DNA from: Chimonanthus salicifolius
Taxonomy: Eukaryota; Streptophyta; Magnoliopsida; Laurales; Calycanthaceae
Assembly: GCA_013350335.1 (NCBI GenBank)
Contig: CM023539.1
Coordinates: 68,511,631-68,575,630 of the forward strand
Length of the DNA stretch: 64,000 nt
Direction of reading: 5' to 3'
Positions 21,729 to 32,674 of this stretch are shown here, in pieces (positions within the stretch are counted from its first letter, which is position 1; the number at the start of each line of letters is the position of its first letter). The position numbers were made by a program, and so were the translations under genes. The notes beneath the pieces are model-generated. The model was not told the DNA's origin. It was given only the letters and a program-made list of their open reading frames with translations, and made no database searches.

Positions 21729-22112
21729 CCAGTGGTCTTCCTCTCCTTCCTGTCTTCACGCCAGTCCCCTTTCCCCTCTGAGCTGTCCGTAGAAGAGTAT
21801 TCCACTTTTCTTCACTTCTCTCATTTGCCTTCGTTCCTCTTTTTCTAAAGTCTCCAAATTCCCCAACCCCGTCAAACCCCTTTACGATCGTGAAAACGAG
21901 ATAAAAGCATTGGAATTCCAAAGCTAGAATTAGGGTTTCCATCTCTCTCTTCTTTCCCCTTCCTTTTCCTTCCTGTCGGGGGAATGGGAGTTAGGATTTT
22001 ACCAAATTAGGGTTTTTAGTCTTTATCTTCTCTTGTTTTCTTGAACACCGACGTTTATCTGGTTGGATTCGAGCTTGTGGGAGAGTGGTGGAGGGTCGGA
22101 GGGTCGGAGTTG

Positions 22113-25100
22113 ATGGAGGCTGTGGCAGGAGTCGCTGCTGGGCGCGGCGGTTCAGTGCCAATGCAGGCTTCGCATTCGGCGAGGAAGGAATGGCGTGCCA
22201 TATCTGAACATCCCGTTCAGAGTGGTGGAAGTGAGGTCAGTTGATTTTTTGTATTTCTGTTTTTTGTAAGCTTTTTCATTTGAGTCATGTATCCGGGAAC
22301 TACCAACTTTTTTTTAGTCTGTTATTGATGCGGTATCGATGCTCCCACGCAGATCGATCCAGCAAAATAGGATTCCCTTTTTTCTTCACCGAGACAGGGA
22401 AGAGGAAGAACCCTACAGCACACGGCAGGAAGAGGAAAAAAAGATAAACGAAATAATTCTGATTTCATTCCAATATTCTGAGAGTTGTGTTTCTCTCGTT
22501 ACAATACTTCTATATATAAAAACACAAAACAACTCCACTTCAAACGGGAATCAAAATCCTAAACAAACTAGGACTGAAATCTAAAAGAAACTAGGACTCT
22601 CACTAGAGCTTGGGCACCGACTGAAGTGTCTGGGTTGAACTAGGACACTGACTTACAGTAAAACTAAATTTAATAAATGTGCTAAGTAATAAAATAAAAA
22701 TAAAATAGAAGTGGGGTCCACTTAAGATGAGGGCCATGTGTCCTACATTAGTTAGTGTCTAACTTGCATTTTTTGGCATCAGCATATGAGGAATGGTATC
22801 AAGATAAGGTAGATTGTGCCTCCATTTATCTAGGCTTTCTTTTATATGAACCTCTATTTATCATAGTTGGGTAATCCCCTTATGAAAATCCTCTGATGTT
22901 TTGTGTTGATTTATCAGAAAAAGCAGTTACTTTTCATCAGTTTCTGAATGGCATCCAAAAAGATAGTAGGGCATCAAGTAATTGAAAAAAGGGTGTGCTC
23001 CTTTCAGAAGCCTTTGCATTTTGTTGTTTTATTAATAAAAAGGGGTACCGTTTATTAGTTTTCAATTGTAATAAAAAGTTAAGCAATGTCTCAAATTATC
23101 AAAAAACATGTCTTCCCATTTCAGAAAGTTTTTCGTGGTATAAGCAATCCATCCAATCAACGGAAATGGGTGTGCATTAATGAGAAACCTTTTTGACTTT
23201 GTTGACCTATCATTTCATCCATTGGTGGAGTCATGGTGCACTGACCTTATAGTACCCGAGCCCCTAGAAAATGACCAAATTCAAACCTCAATCCAATTTT
23301 CGATAGCTTAGAATGAGGAATTCAGCAGCAGAAGTTGAGATAAAAGAACACAAGATGAAGAAAACAAACAGAAGGTAAGAATGGCAAGGTATACTTCAAA
23401 AAAGGGGATAAGCTGTGTCTCACTCACTCTGCAAACCAATCTATAATTAAATATTGAAATGGATGAAGGAACAAAGCATATTCTCTCTCTCTCTCTCGAC
23501 CCAATTCATATTTATTGTTCTCATAATGACAATACTTAGTCCAATGGGATTAAGTAAATTTTTTGTGCTTAAATAAGACTGTCTTATTAAATTTCTTTAG
23601 TTGGTGGGTCCACAATATCCACATCCTGTAGGATCTACTTGCATCAATCATCAGCCGTTGAGGGGCAAGAGAGAGAGAGAGAGAGAGAAGGTGAATGGTG
23701 CCTCAATTGATTGAAAATGATGAGAAGTCCTTTGGTTCTATTTGTTGTTTGATAAAAAGCAGGTATATTCAAACCTGTAAAATGATACCAAAAAGTAGAA
23801 AGCAATGCCTCCAATACTAAAAACTGGTGTGCCTCTGTTAAAAATTGTTTCAATTTGCTTTTATCAAGAACAATTACTTCAGCTACGCATGCTACATTGG
23901 ATGAGTATATTAACTCTAAGGGATGGAGTTAGAAATGACTCTGTTAGGGTCAATCTAAAAATAGCCAAATAGATGACAAATTGAGAGAAACTTGTTTGAG
24001 GTGGTTTGACCAGATTATTTGAAGACCAGAGTCAGCCCAAATATGTTGAGTCAAGAGTATACAAGTTGTAGGTAGGAGTAGTAGAGGTAGACCATTGTAA
24101 ATGTGGAAGGGGAGGGACATAAAAAGATATGGCAGATATCGGGGTGATTTAGGGTTTATGATAGAGTCAAATAAAGAAGTAGAACTCATAAAGCTGACCC
24201 TAGATAGATGAGTCGTTGGCTATGTTGACGATGATGATAAGTTGCTTCAGCTGCTGCATGGTACCAAGAAAAAGGTACTTGGTGCATTCAATTATGAGAA
24301 ATTGTTGCACCCGTATCAGAAACCTCTTTGTTTTGTCTTTGATTAACCAAAGACAGGTAAGTTCACCAGCCGCTCAATGATGCTAAAAAAGAGCTAGTAG
24401 TGCACTAGTACATCTGATTATGGAAAATGGGGATGTTCCGTTCAGTTTTTTTTTTTTTTTTTGTTTATTTATCAAAAGTAGGCATTGTTCATGAGCTGCT
24501 GAATAGTACCACAAATGGTAATTTATGAGTTATGACCCTAGAAACTGTTTTTTTTTTTTTGTTGAATTGAGTTTGATGGTTAATTGGCAGGAGATGGAGC
24601 GCCCCAAGCTGGTGCAATCTGATGAAAGAACCATATATGAGGTACTGATTATTGTCCAAGAACCAAGTTGTTATTGATTAGACTCAAATGGTGAGTAATT
24701 TAGTGTAACATGTTATGCAAGGTGCAGCATGGAACAAGGCCGCTCGAGGTCGATTTCTGTTCGCTTACAATTGACAATAGCCCAAACAATGACCTTTTGC
24801 AGCAGCGCCTTCACAATATCTCTAGACAGAGGGAGGAGCTGCAACAAATGGAGATTGAACTTAGAGCTCAAACCATTGCCAGGTCGGAGATATTGGAATT
24901 GCAGAAGAGCTTTGATACACAAATCAAAGAGCATGCTAACACTGCATTGAAACTAAAGGTTTTCTTTGTTATTCAATACTATCCTTTTGCTTCTTTATGT
25001 AATTTGCAATTTTTTTTGAGTAAACGTTTGGTAATCTAGCACAACTGGTCAAGGCTCATTGTTACAGCCTAGAGGTTGTGGGTTCAAGTTCCACGAGCGT

Positions 25101-26756
25101 TAGATAGGGTTGTTAATCCATGGAAATAATTTACCAAATCCAAATTAAAAGCCAAACCTAGTTTGATAGGATAAATGGCTTAGATGATGATGATGATTAG
25201 CAATCTCTCATGAATTTCATTGCACTTTTTGCTTGCTTTTCTATGTTAATGGTTTCTGTTAACTCATAGCAGCTAGCTTTGAACACCCCAAGATGCCAAG
25301 TTGCATGGGTAGGGATAATCTAATGCATGGTTTCGAATTTGGCAAATCCCAAAAACATAGATCTGGAATGACATCATATTTGATAAATTTATATAAATAT
25401 TTATTTTAAAACAATAATTGTAATGTGTTTAAATTGCAAATAAAAATATAATCATCATCATTGATGTTGAAGCCATTTTCATCTATATGGAATAGGGATT
25501 CCAAGTTCTATCTTTCCACTGACCTTATTCAAATTCGTAACTTTGTGACTTCACACACTCTCCCCCCCCCCTCTCTCTTTTTGGCGGTGGTGGCCGGTAA
25601 CTATCTTTTGTCTCCTAGGCCTATGTAATCTCTCGATTAATCACACTTGGGTTGTGCATGGTCTTCTAAGCATGTGCGTAAACTATCTTGACATTTCCTC
25701 ATTTTTTCTTTTATAGGAGTAACACTCATACTTTATTTATTATTTATTATTTTGGAAATAGTAGTAAGAGAACATTTACTGTGGAAAACTTGATAAGTAA
25801 CATATCACAGTAGTAAACTATTTGTGAAGATGCGAAGAAGTACTTGAAAAGCTGTAAAAGCACATTATCATTAAGATCAACGATAAAATTAGACCTCCCC
25901 ACCCCGGTCTTGGCAAAAAAATTCAGCCACTCCATTAGCTGAGCATCTTACATGTTTGAAAACAACCTTCAATTGCCGTAAACGATTTTTTTAATATCTG
26001 TATTGGGATCAACTTCCGAGGAGAATAAATAACCACTAGCCTACCCAATGATGTTCTTCAAATCCCCTTCGACTGTCAACCTTCCCTCCCCACCTTTCTC
26101 CAAACCTCACAACTTTTATAATAGTCATCAATATTGCCTCATTCGAATCCTAATACCCATCGACACTTAGACCCTCATGATCTTGCAACAACACACTTCC
26201 ACACCCTGCTAGCCTTTGTTTATTGTCTAGATTAATTTCTACTAACCCTTGCTGGGGGCCTCCACCTTTGTATCACCCTTTTATTTCAATTTTTATCTAA
26301 ATTTTATATCTATTCAAATGTACTTGGGGGCATTGTAGGCACTCCCAAGGTGAAAAAGAGGGGTTTTGTGGCTAAATAATGCTAGGCAGGGTACAGACAC
26401 ACTTTAATGAAAAGAGTGCACCTTAGTACACCTAGAGGTGCCTTTTCATTTTTTGTCTCTTTGATACTAAAATGTAAATATTAAAATATCTTAATGGTTT
26501 AAATGTAGATAGAGACCATTGGGTGTTAACTTATAATATTGAAAAATTTAAAATATAAAACAACTTGGGTTTTGGTTTGGGTTTAGGCCAAATTAAAAAA
26601 AAAGGGGAAAGAGAGAAGCCAAGGGCGGTGGAGTAGCAAGGAGTCATAGCAACAACACTTGTGCTTTTATTACTTGGTTCTTTACAGCAGGCTTTCCTCT
26701 ATTAACTTCTTATATTATCCACTTGTGCTTTTACATTTGATGTATTTCTTTATAGT

Positions 26757-26833
<77 letters not shown>

Positions 26834-29800
26834 GAAAAAGTAATGCATTTCTTGTTAATATGTTGAAAAATAGTTGTAACAATTGCATATGGTATTTATA
26901 TTGATGCAAAAAGATACATAATTAAATAAATACACTTGATAGTTAAAAATAGGAAAAAGTGTGCCTAGGATGAAAAAAACCCACACCTAGAAGTGCACCT
27001 TGCGCCTTAGACTCCAGGACCCTGTTGTGTGTGCCTTAAGTGCGCCTTTTGCCTTGACTACTTTGCATCAGAGTCTGTGTCTAGTAGCTGTTGTGAAGGA
27101 GCACTGTCTTTTTTTATTACATTTATTGTTCAACTCTGCAATGGAGCTTTGGTTGCACAGGAGCAAATGCAAGAAAGGGAACAACACATACATGAGTTGG
27201 AGATGAAGATGGAAGAGAAGGATAGAGAGCTTCGATCAATTAAAATAGACAATGAAGCGGTTAGTAGTGATTTACACATCAATGTTCTTTCTTTGGGACA
27301 TTCTTTAGGTTGATTTCCAAAATCCTTTCATAGTTTTATTCTCTTGGCATTTCTATTGCAGGCTTGGGCCAAGGAGGACCTTCTAAGGGAACAGAATAAG
27401 GAGTTGGCCACTTTCCGGTATGTACTTGCTTTTTTCCCAATAAAAAATTCATTAAAAGCTATAACATCGTGTGCCACATGTTTTTCACTTAAATATTATA
27501 CATGATATATCATGAGCCAAGCAGCTTTTGCCTTTATCGAGGAGAACACTTGTGGCAAGAAAAAGATTCTCTATTAGCATTCAATTCTTTGATGCACAAC
27601 CATTGCAGTCAGGGTTTACTATTAATTGAGTTATTTTCAGCGGAAATATGTGATGACCATCCCATATGCAGGATTTCAGAGGCTCTCCACTCCAAAGAAT
27701 AGGTTCTAAGTGCAGTATGCTTTATTTATTTGCAGAAGAGAGCGTGATTCCTCTGAAGCTGAGCGAGCCCAGCATCTTAACCAAATACATGACCTCAAAG
27801 AACATTATCAGGAAAAAGAAAGTCAGTACATTGAATTGGAGGAGCAGGTAGTCATGTCACATCACTACATATATATGCGAGGCTACTATGAATTGATTAG
27901 ATAAAATGATACTGTGGTGGTTGATATTAGGCTTCTTTGATATTCTTCTTTGCTGATATTAAATTTTAATTAATATACTTTTTCAGACTACACTCATCTA
28001 TTTTGAGATTTCCCCTTCAGATTTTTAGAACTCAGAAGTCAAGATGACTGCACAATTTTAAATTTGAATGTTAGTAACATTATAGGTTGCCATATTTCTG
28101 TCCTTTTGCCATGTTAAATGGGTAGAGGAGATGGAAGTCCTAAGTTGCATTGGGATAGACGTTTCCATTAAGTGACTTGATGGGAGGTCTATTCCTCCCC
28201 ACCCCTCCCTTCCTCTTTCCCACCCCAAACACCCACATGGACAAATTTTATGAAACTTTGGAAAGGCATCCATATTTAGCTCTCTTAATATGAAAAATAG
28301 TGTAGGCTAATTTTGTCTTACTAGTTGAATATTGTGGATCTTGCAAATACAAGAATCTCCTTACATGAACTTTTGTTCATTCTCATTATCATGACCATCA
28401 ACTTCTGACTACCTGCTATTCCAATCAAATTAACCTTCATCCTATCATCTAAAAGTCATGATACAGCTATTGATATCACCAGCATCATCTTCATTCTCAT
28501 CAAATCCATTAGTCTTGTCTATCTGGGGTTGGCTTTCGATAGTCTTCAACCCCACAATCCACCATGTCTTGTCTTATCATCGATTCCCAGAAATGTCCTG
28601 TCTTATCACATCAATCTATGTCTTTAGTGGCTTCTCCCTCCCTTCCCCTAGTTTTTTCTAGTTATATTACTTTGATTCTTTGTCCAGGGGCTGTATTTGG
28701 TCATCTACTTATATACAACCATGAAGACAAATCATGAATACAGCACTAGAAGGAATGATACAAACATATGATCTGTGTATGTGAATATGATCTGCAGTAT
28801 GACCATCTGAAGCTATAACCCATTCTAGACAATGGTAGGCTATCTCTTTAACAAAGTAAAAGGGTTCGGTTTTTTTTTTTGGTCGGGGGGATGTGCTTAA
28901 GCTGGTGTTAAGCTAACTATGTCATTTTCCTATCCATATACATGTTTTTGAGGTGTATTTCTGTACTGGTAACTTCTATTGCATAGTTGGTGGTTTATGT
29001 TTGAAATAGAGATCCAGCATATCTATGCTGACTTGCACACACACACTCTGTTTACCGTAAACATATACTGAAGCATCCTTCAACTTAGCATTTTGTTTAC
29101 CATAGAAATCCTCGGTGTGTCAGTGCAAGCTTCTTGCATTGCCATGTTCTTAAGTGTCTTGATTAGTAGTCCATAATTATGTTTTGCTTCCTTAATGCTT
29201 TTGTAGAACTCTTTATTTTTTGGTCATGTTTGGTATAATACTTGGTGTTAATGCAGTTCACAATTTCTATGGGTTGAAGTTGGATAGATCAAGTGGCAAC
29301 TAGCTAACAGTGACTTCTTGTTTCAGCATAGAGTTGCACAGGAAACTATCATTTACAAGGATGAACAATTAAGGGAAGCAGAGGCTTGGGTTGCACGTGT
29401 CCAGGAAATGGATGCCTTGCATTCCTCAACAAACCAGTCATTACAAGCAGAAATTACGTGACCGCACTGAACAATTCAACCAATTTTGGATTGGTTGTCA
29501 ACGACAGGTTGCTTAAATGTTGCACTTTTTGTTGAGATTTTTTTCCTTACATTTACCAGCTGGCAGTAAGGGAAATTTGACTTTTTATGTTCTCATTATC
29601 AGTTTGTAGAGGTGGAAAGACATCATATGCAAACTATTCAACAACTACAGCTAGAGCTGGCAGAGGCAAGAGAAAGAAATGTTATTTATACTGAAGATTC
29701 ACGAATGATCCATCCAACTTCAAAAGATGGGACACCATATGATCAAAACAATGGAAACCACTTCAATGTAAATGATGGTGGAGCACTCAGTGGTAACTCT

Positions 29801-29869
29801 GGAATCCTGCCAAATGGGAACATGGAGAGCGCACCTCCTTTTATTTCAGTTGGTGATGCACAGACCAAG
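22113..29869 (+). CDS. Plant coiled-coil protein, frameshifted, 3' end uncertain
   Basis: Eight exons with GT-AG borders: 22113-22235, 24591-24641, 24722-24958, 27161-27259, 27362-27417, 27736-27847, 29327-29507, 29603-29869. About 375 aa are encoded. An N-terminal segment (SARKEWRAISEH, DERTIYEV) precedes a long charged coiled coil (REELQQMEIELRAQ, HELEMKMEEKDREL, REQNKELATFRRERD, EAERAQHLNQIHDL), then an Asn/Gly-rich tail (NNGNHFNVNDGG). It resembles a conserved plant coiled-coil protein whose name I cannot assign. Exon 7 is 181 nt where phase demands 180: an extra A in 29451-29453 shifts the frame after LQAE and gives a stop, while the next frame restores RDRTEQFNQFW. This is either a sequencing error or a real lesion. 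The gene reads cleanly otherwise. A 100-N gap follows exon 8, so further exons may be missing. Confidence 0.75.
22326..22781 (-). mobile_element. Solo-LTR-like insertion in intron 1
   Basis: A segment of about 456 bp starts TGATGCGG and ends GGCATCA, so the ends are short inverted repeats of the TG...CA kind. Inside, on the minus strand, are a TATATATAG box, the LTR-like AACGAGAGAAACACAAC and ATTGGAATGAAATCAG segments, and GC-rich leader-like sequence. No matching 5-bp duplication was found (GTTAT versus GCATA), so this may be an old solo LTR or a rearranged copy. Confidence 0.4.
22904..24550. repeat. Six or more diverged copies of one repeat in intron 1
   Basis: A unit of about 110-180 bp recurs: ATTTATCA.AA..AGG-A, CAT.AGCTGCTGAATGGTACC, AAAAAG-TAGT-.TGCAT, then AATTATGAAAAA, GGTGTGC.CC.TTTCAGAA, CCTTTGCATTTTGTTG. 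Copies lie at about 22904-23035, 23036-23210, 23745-23860, 23862-23905 continuing at 24240-24335, 24340-24450 and 24466-24540. All are in the same orientation. The intron therefore grew by repeated duplication of one unit, or by insertion of related elements. One copy is split by a LINE remnant. Confidence 0.6.
23940..24215 (+). mobile_element. LINE remnant (3' end of ORF2)
   Basis: Translated with stops, this stretch reads LRETCLRWFDQII-RPESAQ, then SSRGRPL and finally LTLDR. This resembles the conserved C-terminal tail of plant LINE reverse-transcriptase proteins (LRWFGHV, RGRPK, MTLDR pattern). It contains in-frame stops. The flanks TTACTTCAGCTACGCATG and TTGCTTCAGCTGCTGCATG look like a diverged target duplication. 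It is a dead 5'-truncated copy. Confidence 0.55.
25031..25205 (+). mobile_element. tRNA-derived SINE in intron 3
   Basis: This has a TAGCACAACTGG A box and a GTGGGTTCAAGTTCC B box, followed by a non-tRNA body and a 3' GATGATGATGATT run. The arrangement matches plant tRNA-related SINEs. A clear target duplication was not found. Confidence 0.6.
25206..27160. other. Remainder of intron 3, no gene
   Basis: No exon is supported. This holds a C run at about 25562-25570, AT-rich sequence, a TG/TA microsatellite (26757-26830) and short direct repeats such as GTGTGCCT..G and TAG..GTGCACCTT near 26410-27040. Confidence 0.4.
26757..26830. repeat. TG/TA microsatellite
   Basis: A short TG run passes into about 32 TA units. 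Open frames across it are artefacts of the repeat. Confidence 0.9.
27848..29326 (+). other. Intron 6 of the coiled-coil gene
   Basis: A 1479-bp intron with no exon or recognisable element. It holds a purine-rich GGGAGG stretch on the minus strand near 28190-28225, and ordinary AT-rich DNA. Confidence 0.5.
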
Positions 29870-30027
29870 GTCAGATATGTTAATTTGTTACCAAGTTCAT
29901 CTTCTATTTGTCCAATATTTTCCTCTTCCTAATGACATGACATTCATTATTGTTGTTGAAGTTTATTACTTTGTTATTGACCGGTGACATTGTTATGACA
30001 TTGATTGATTTGTGTGCTGGGGGAGGA

Positions 30028-30127
30028 NNNNNNNNNNNNNNNNNNNNNNNNNNNNNNNNNNNNNNNNNNNNNNNNNNNNNNNNNNNNNNNNNNNNNNNNN
30101 NNNNNNNNNNNNNNNNNNNNNNNNNNN
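30028..30127. other. Assembly gap (100 N)
   Basis: A run of exactly 100 N, the usual placeholder for a gap of unknown size. Sequence on the left is intron 8 of the coiled-coil gene. Sequence on the right is C/T-rich and of a different type, so an unknown amount of DNA may be missing, possibly with exons. Confidence 0.98.
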
Positions 30128-31115
30128 CTCTCTTTTTCTTCCCTTTCTTTTCCTCCAACCACAACCCTAATCTAGCCTCCTAGAACCTTATCCTTGTCTG
30201 CCGCTACCCCGTAAAACCATCCCTGTTGCCGTTCCCTCCCAAAACCATACCTTGCTGTCGCATTACCCTGCAGAACCCTCTCACCTTGCCGTGGCCATCC
30301 GAACCAAAACAACCCCCCCCTCCTCTTCCTTTTAGCTGTCGCTACCTCTTGTGGACCCTCCAGGCTTTGTTGCCAGCTCCCCGGGCCTCTCTGGCCTTGA
30401 CGAATCACCCCATAAGCCTTCTAGTTTTGCCGTCAACCGCTCTAAACCCATTACCTATGTTGCTTTAACCCCTTAGGCCCTACAGTCTTACTGTAATCCT
30501 TGGGCCCCATGTTTTACCGCACTTCCATATAAGCCTTTGCCTTTGTCGCTTGCCATCACCCCATTTATCTATTAATTAGTCCATTAGATTCCAAGGATAT
30601 CTGGTGTGATTATTTGTGATAAATTTATATTAATTAATTACAAGTATTAAGTGGAATTTAATTTCAACCTATTTAGGTTAGGTCATATTAGATTCATTCC
30701 TCAATTTTGCTTGCATCAGACATTTAGAGTTACCCAATCCCTGCATCACACTTTCTCCATATTTGTGATGAATTAAGTTTGAGCATGTCATTCACTTATT
30801 ATCATCAATATCATCCATTTCAAACCATGCACATGTGGGCCCCACACTTTATGGGTGTTTAGTGAGGCTCATTTTTGTGATGGAATATACTAGAATAGTT
30901 ATAGTTAATTTATTTGAGTTTTACTAATTTTTGTATCACCTTTTCATCTAGATGTTCAAACAAAAAAAAAAATGATTTCATGGGAAAAAGGTTTCTATCT
31001 CAATTTCCTATGAAATATTTTTCTTATGAAATTGTTCTTTTCTTTCTCATGAGAAAATAGAAAATAGAAAAGCAATTTTATATGAATTGTTCCTTTTTTC
31101 CCTTCCCTTGAGCAG
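30128..31115. other. C-rich repetitive block, then AT-rich intron
   Basis: 30128-30550 is a chain of imperfect units of roughly 35-40 bp with TTGCCGT.. and ACCC..CCAGAACC motifs, probably part of an untranslated region of a retroelement. 30550-31115 is AT-rich and featureless. Confidence 0.35.
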
Positions 31116-31163
31116 ATGGAGCAGGATCACGAAACCGCTACTTCAGCAACATTGACGGCTTGA
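31116..31163 (+). other. Possible last exon of the coiled-coil gene
   Basis: After a good acceptor (TTGAGCAG) the sequence reads ATGGAGCAGGATCACG... and codes MEQDHETATSATLTA followed by TGA. Its phase (0) matches the end of exon 8 at 29869. It may be a real short last exon, or chance sequence next to the PPR remnant. The gap makes a firm call impossible. Confidence 0.35.
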
Positions 31164-31239
31164 TGTAGAACTGTTGCTAGCTAGTAGCTTTAACCTGGAT
31201 TATGCTCTGGTTGAGGTCAGCTCACTTCTGTTTAAGAAA

Positions 31240-32674
31240 TTCTCTTTCAAAGTCTCACATCTGCATATGGTTTCTTTCTCTGAAACAATCAACACATGCC
31301 CATGTTCTATATCCAAATCAAGAGCAGCTCCTCTCTGTTACAAACACCGAAGTCTACGCCAATCAAGGCAAGTCCACTGCCAACTGATCACAAGTGGTTC
31401 ATGTTGCTATTTGATTGACAAACTGGCATGAGATCTGGAACACATTACTTAGGGAATACTCATTGGGAAACTTCCTGAAGATGCCCTTCAACTCTACCAA
31501 CAGCTGCAAGGGAACTGCAGCAGTTCTGTCCCCACTGATAGCTTCACCTTCTCGTTCCTACTCAGGCCTGTGCAAATCTTTTGGAGCCTATGAAAGGAAT
31601 TCAAATCCATGGTCATACTATCAAAGTGGGTTTTGAATTCCATGTCTATGTTCAAACAGCTTTAATAACATGTATTTGTATGTGTTCCTGTCTGAAGCTA
31701 GAAGAGTATTTGATCATATGTTTCTGAGAAACTTGGTCACTTGGAATGTCATGATCATGGTCTAACAAGATGGGGCGAGGTAAATCTTGCAAGCCCCTCT
31801 TTGAGAAAATGCCATGCCGAACTGTAATTACTTGGACAGGGATGATTGATGGGTACACCCGCATCAACCAACCTGTGGAAGCTCTCTCTCTTCTGATCCA
31901 AATGATGACGGAAGGCATAAACCTGACAGCAATAACAATTCTAAGATTCTTCCTGCCATTTCCATATGCGCTCAATGTGGGCAAATCTATCCATGGCCTG
32001 ATTAAAAAGAACCATTTCAGTACATCTGATGTCCGTGTCAACAATGCTCTTATTGACATGTATGCGAAGTGCGGATGTATAGAGAACTCATTTGGAGTTT
32101 TCTTGAGATATCTGAAACAAGGAACTTGGTTTCATGGACATCAATGATTTCTGCACTTGCATTGCATGGTATGTCCAGAGAGGCTGTCAATCAGTTCAAG
32201 GAGATGAAAGAGCTGGGTTTGAAGCCAAACAGCATAACTTTTCTTAGTGTGCTAAATGCTTGTAGCCATGGAGGAATGGTTGAAGAAGGATTGGATTTCT
32301 TTTCAGATATGGTCAACAAGTATGGGATTGCACCTGAGATCAACACTATGGTTGTATTATTGACATGTTGGGGAGGTCAGGAAGGTTAGAGGAAGCTGAG
32401 AAGTTGTTAATTGAGATGCCGATGAAAGATAATGTGATTGTTTGGAGGACCTGTTGGGGGCTTGTATTTTTCATGGGAATACAGAGATGGGTGAGAGAGT
32501 GATGGCAAAAATATGGAGATGGAGAAGGAATATGGTGGGGACTATGTGCTTTACTATAATATCCTCGCAGGTGCTGGTAGATATGATGATGCTGAGAGGG
32601 TGAGAAGGTGTATGGACGAGCGGAATGTTCTGAAAATTCCTGGCTTCAGTTTGATTGATGGACTGAAGAGTTGA
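31240..32674 (+). pseudogene. PPR pseudogene (PLS/E-type)
   Basis: Fragments of a pentatricopeptide repeat protein appear in order but in different frames: REYSLG near 31453, HVYVQTALI near 31640, RNLVTWNVM near 31730, MPCRTVITWTGMIDGYTRINQPVEA (31809 on), DVRVNNALIDMYAKCGCIENSF (32028 on), NLVSWTSMISALALHGMSREAV, GLKPNSITFLSVLNACSHGGMVEEGLDFF, then EKEYGGDYVLYYNILAGAGRYDDAER and a C-terminal GFSLIDG-like end. This is the layout of an organelle-targeted plant PPR protein with an E-type end; it reminds me of Arabidopsis At1g09220, from memory only. At least four frame changes and several stops break it. Degeneration is clear in the first half and milder in the second. Function would be RNA processing in mitochondria or plastids if an intact copy exists elsewhere. 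Confidence 0.8.

Noticed and set aside
26715..26909. Open frame with a Tyr-Ile repeat
   Set aside because: It is the TA microsatellite read in frame; no start context or conservation.
30226..30468. Proline-rich open frame beside the gap
   Set aside because: The sequence is a degenerate C-rich repeat with no start or splice support.
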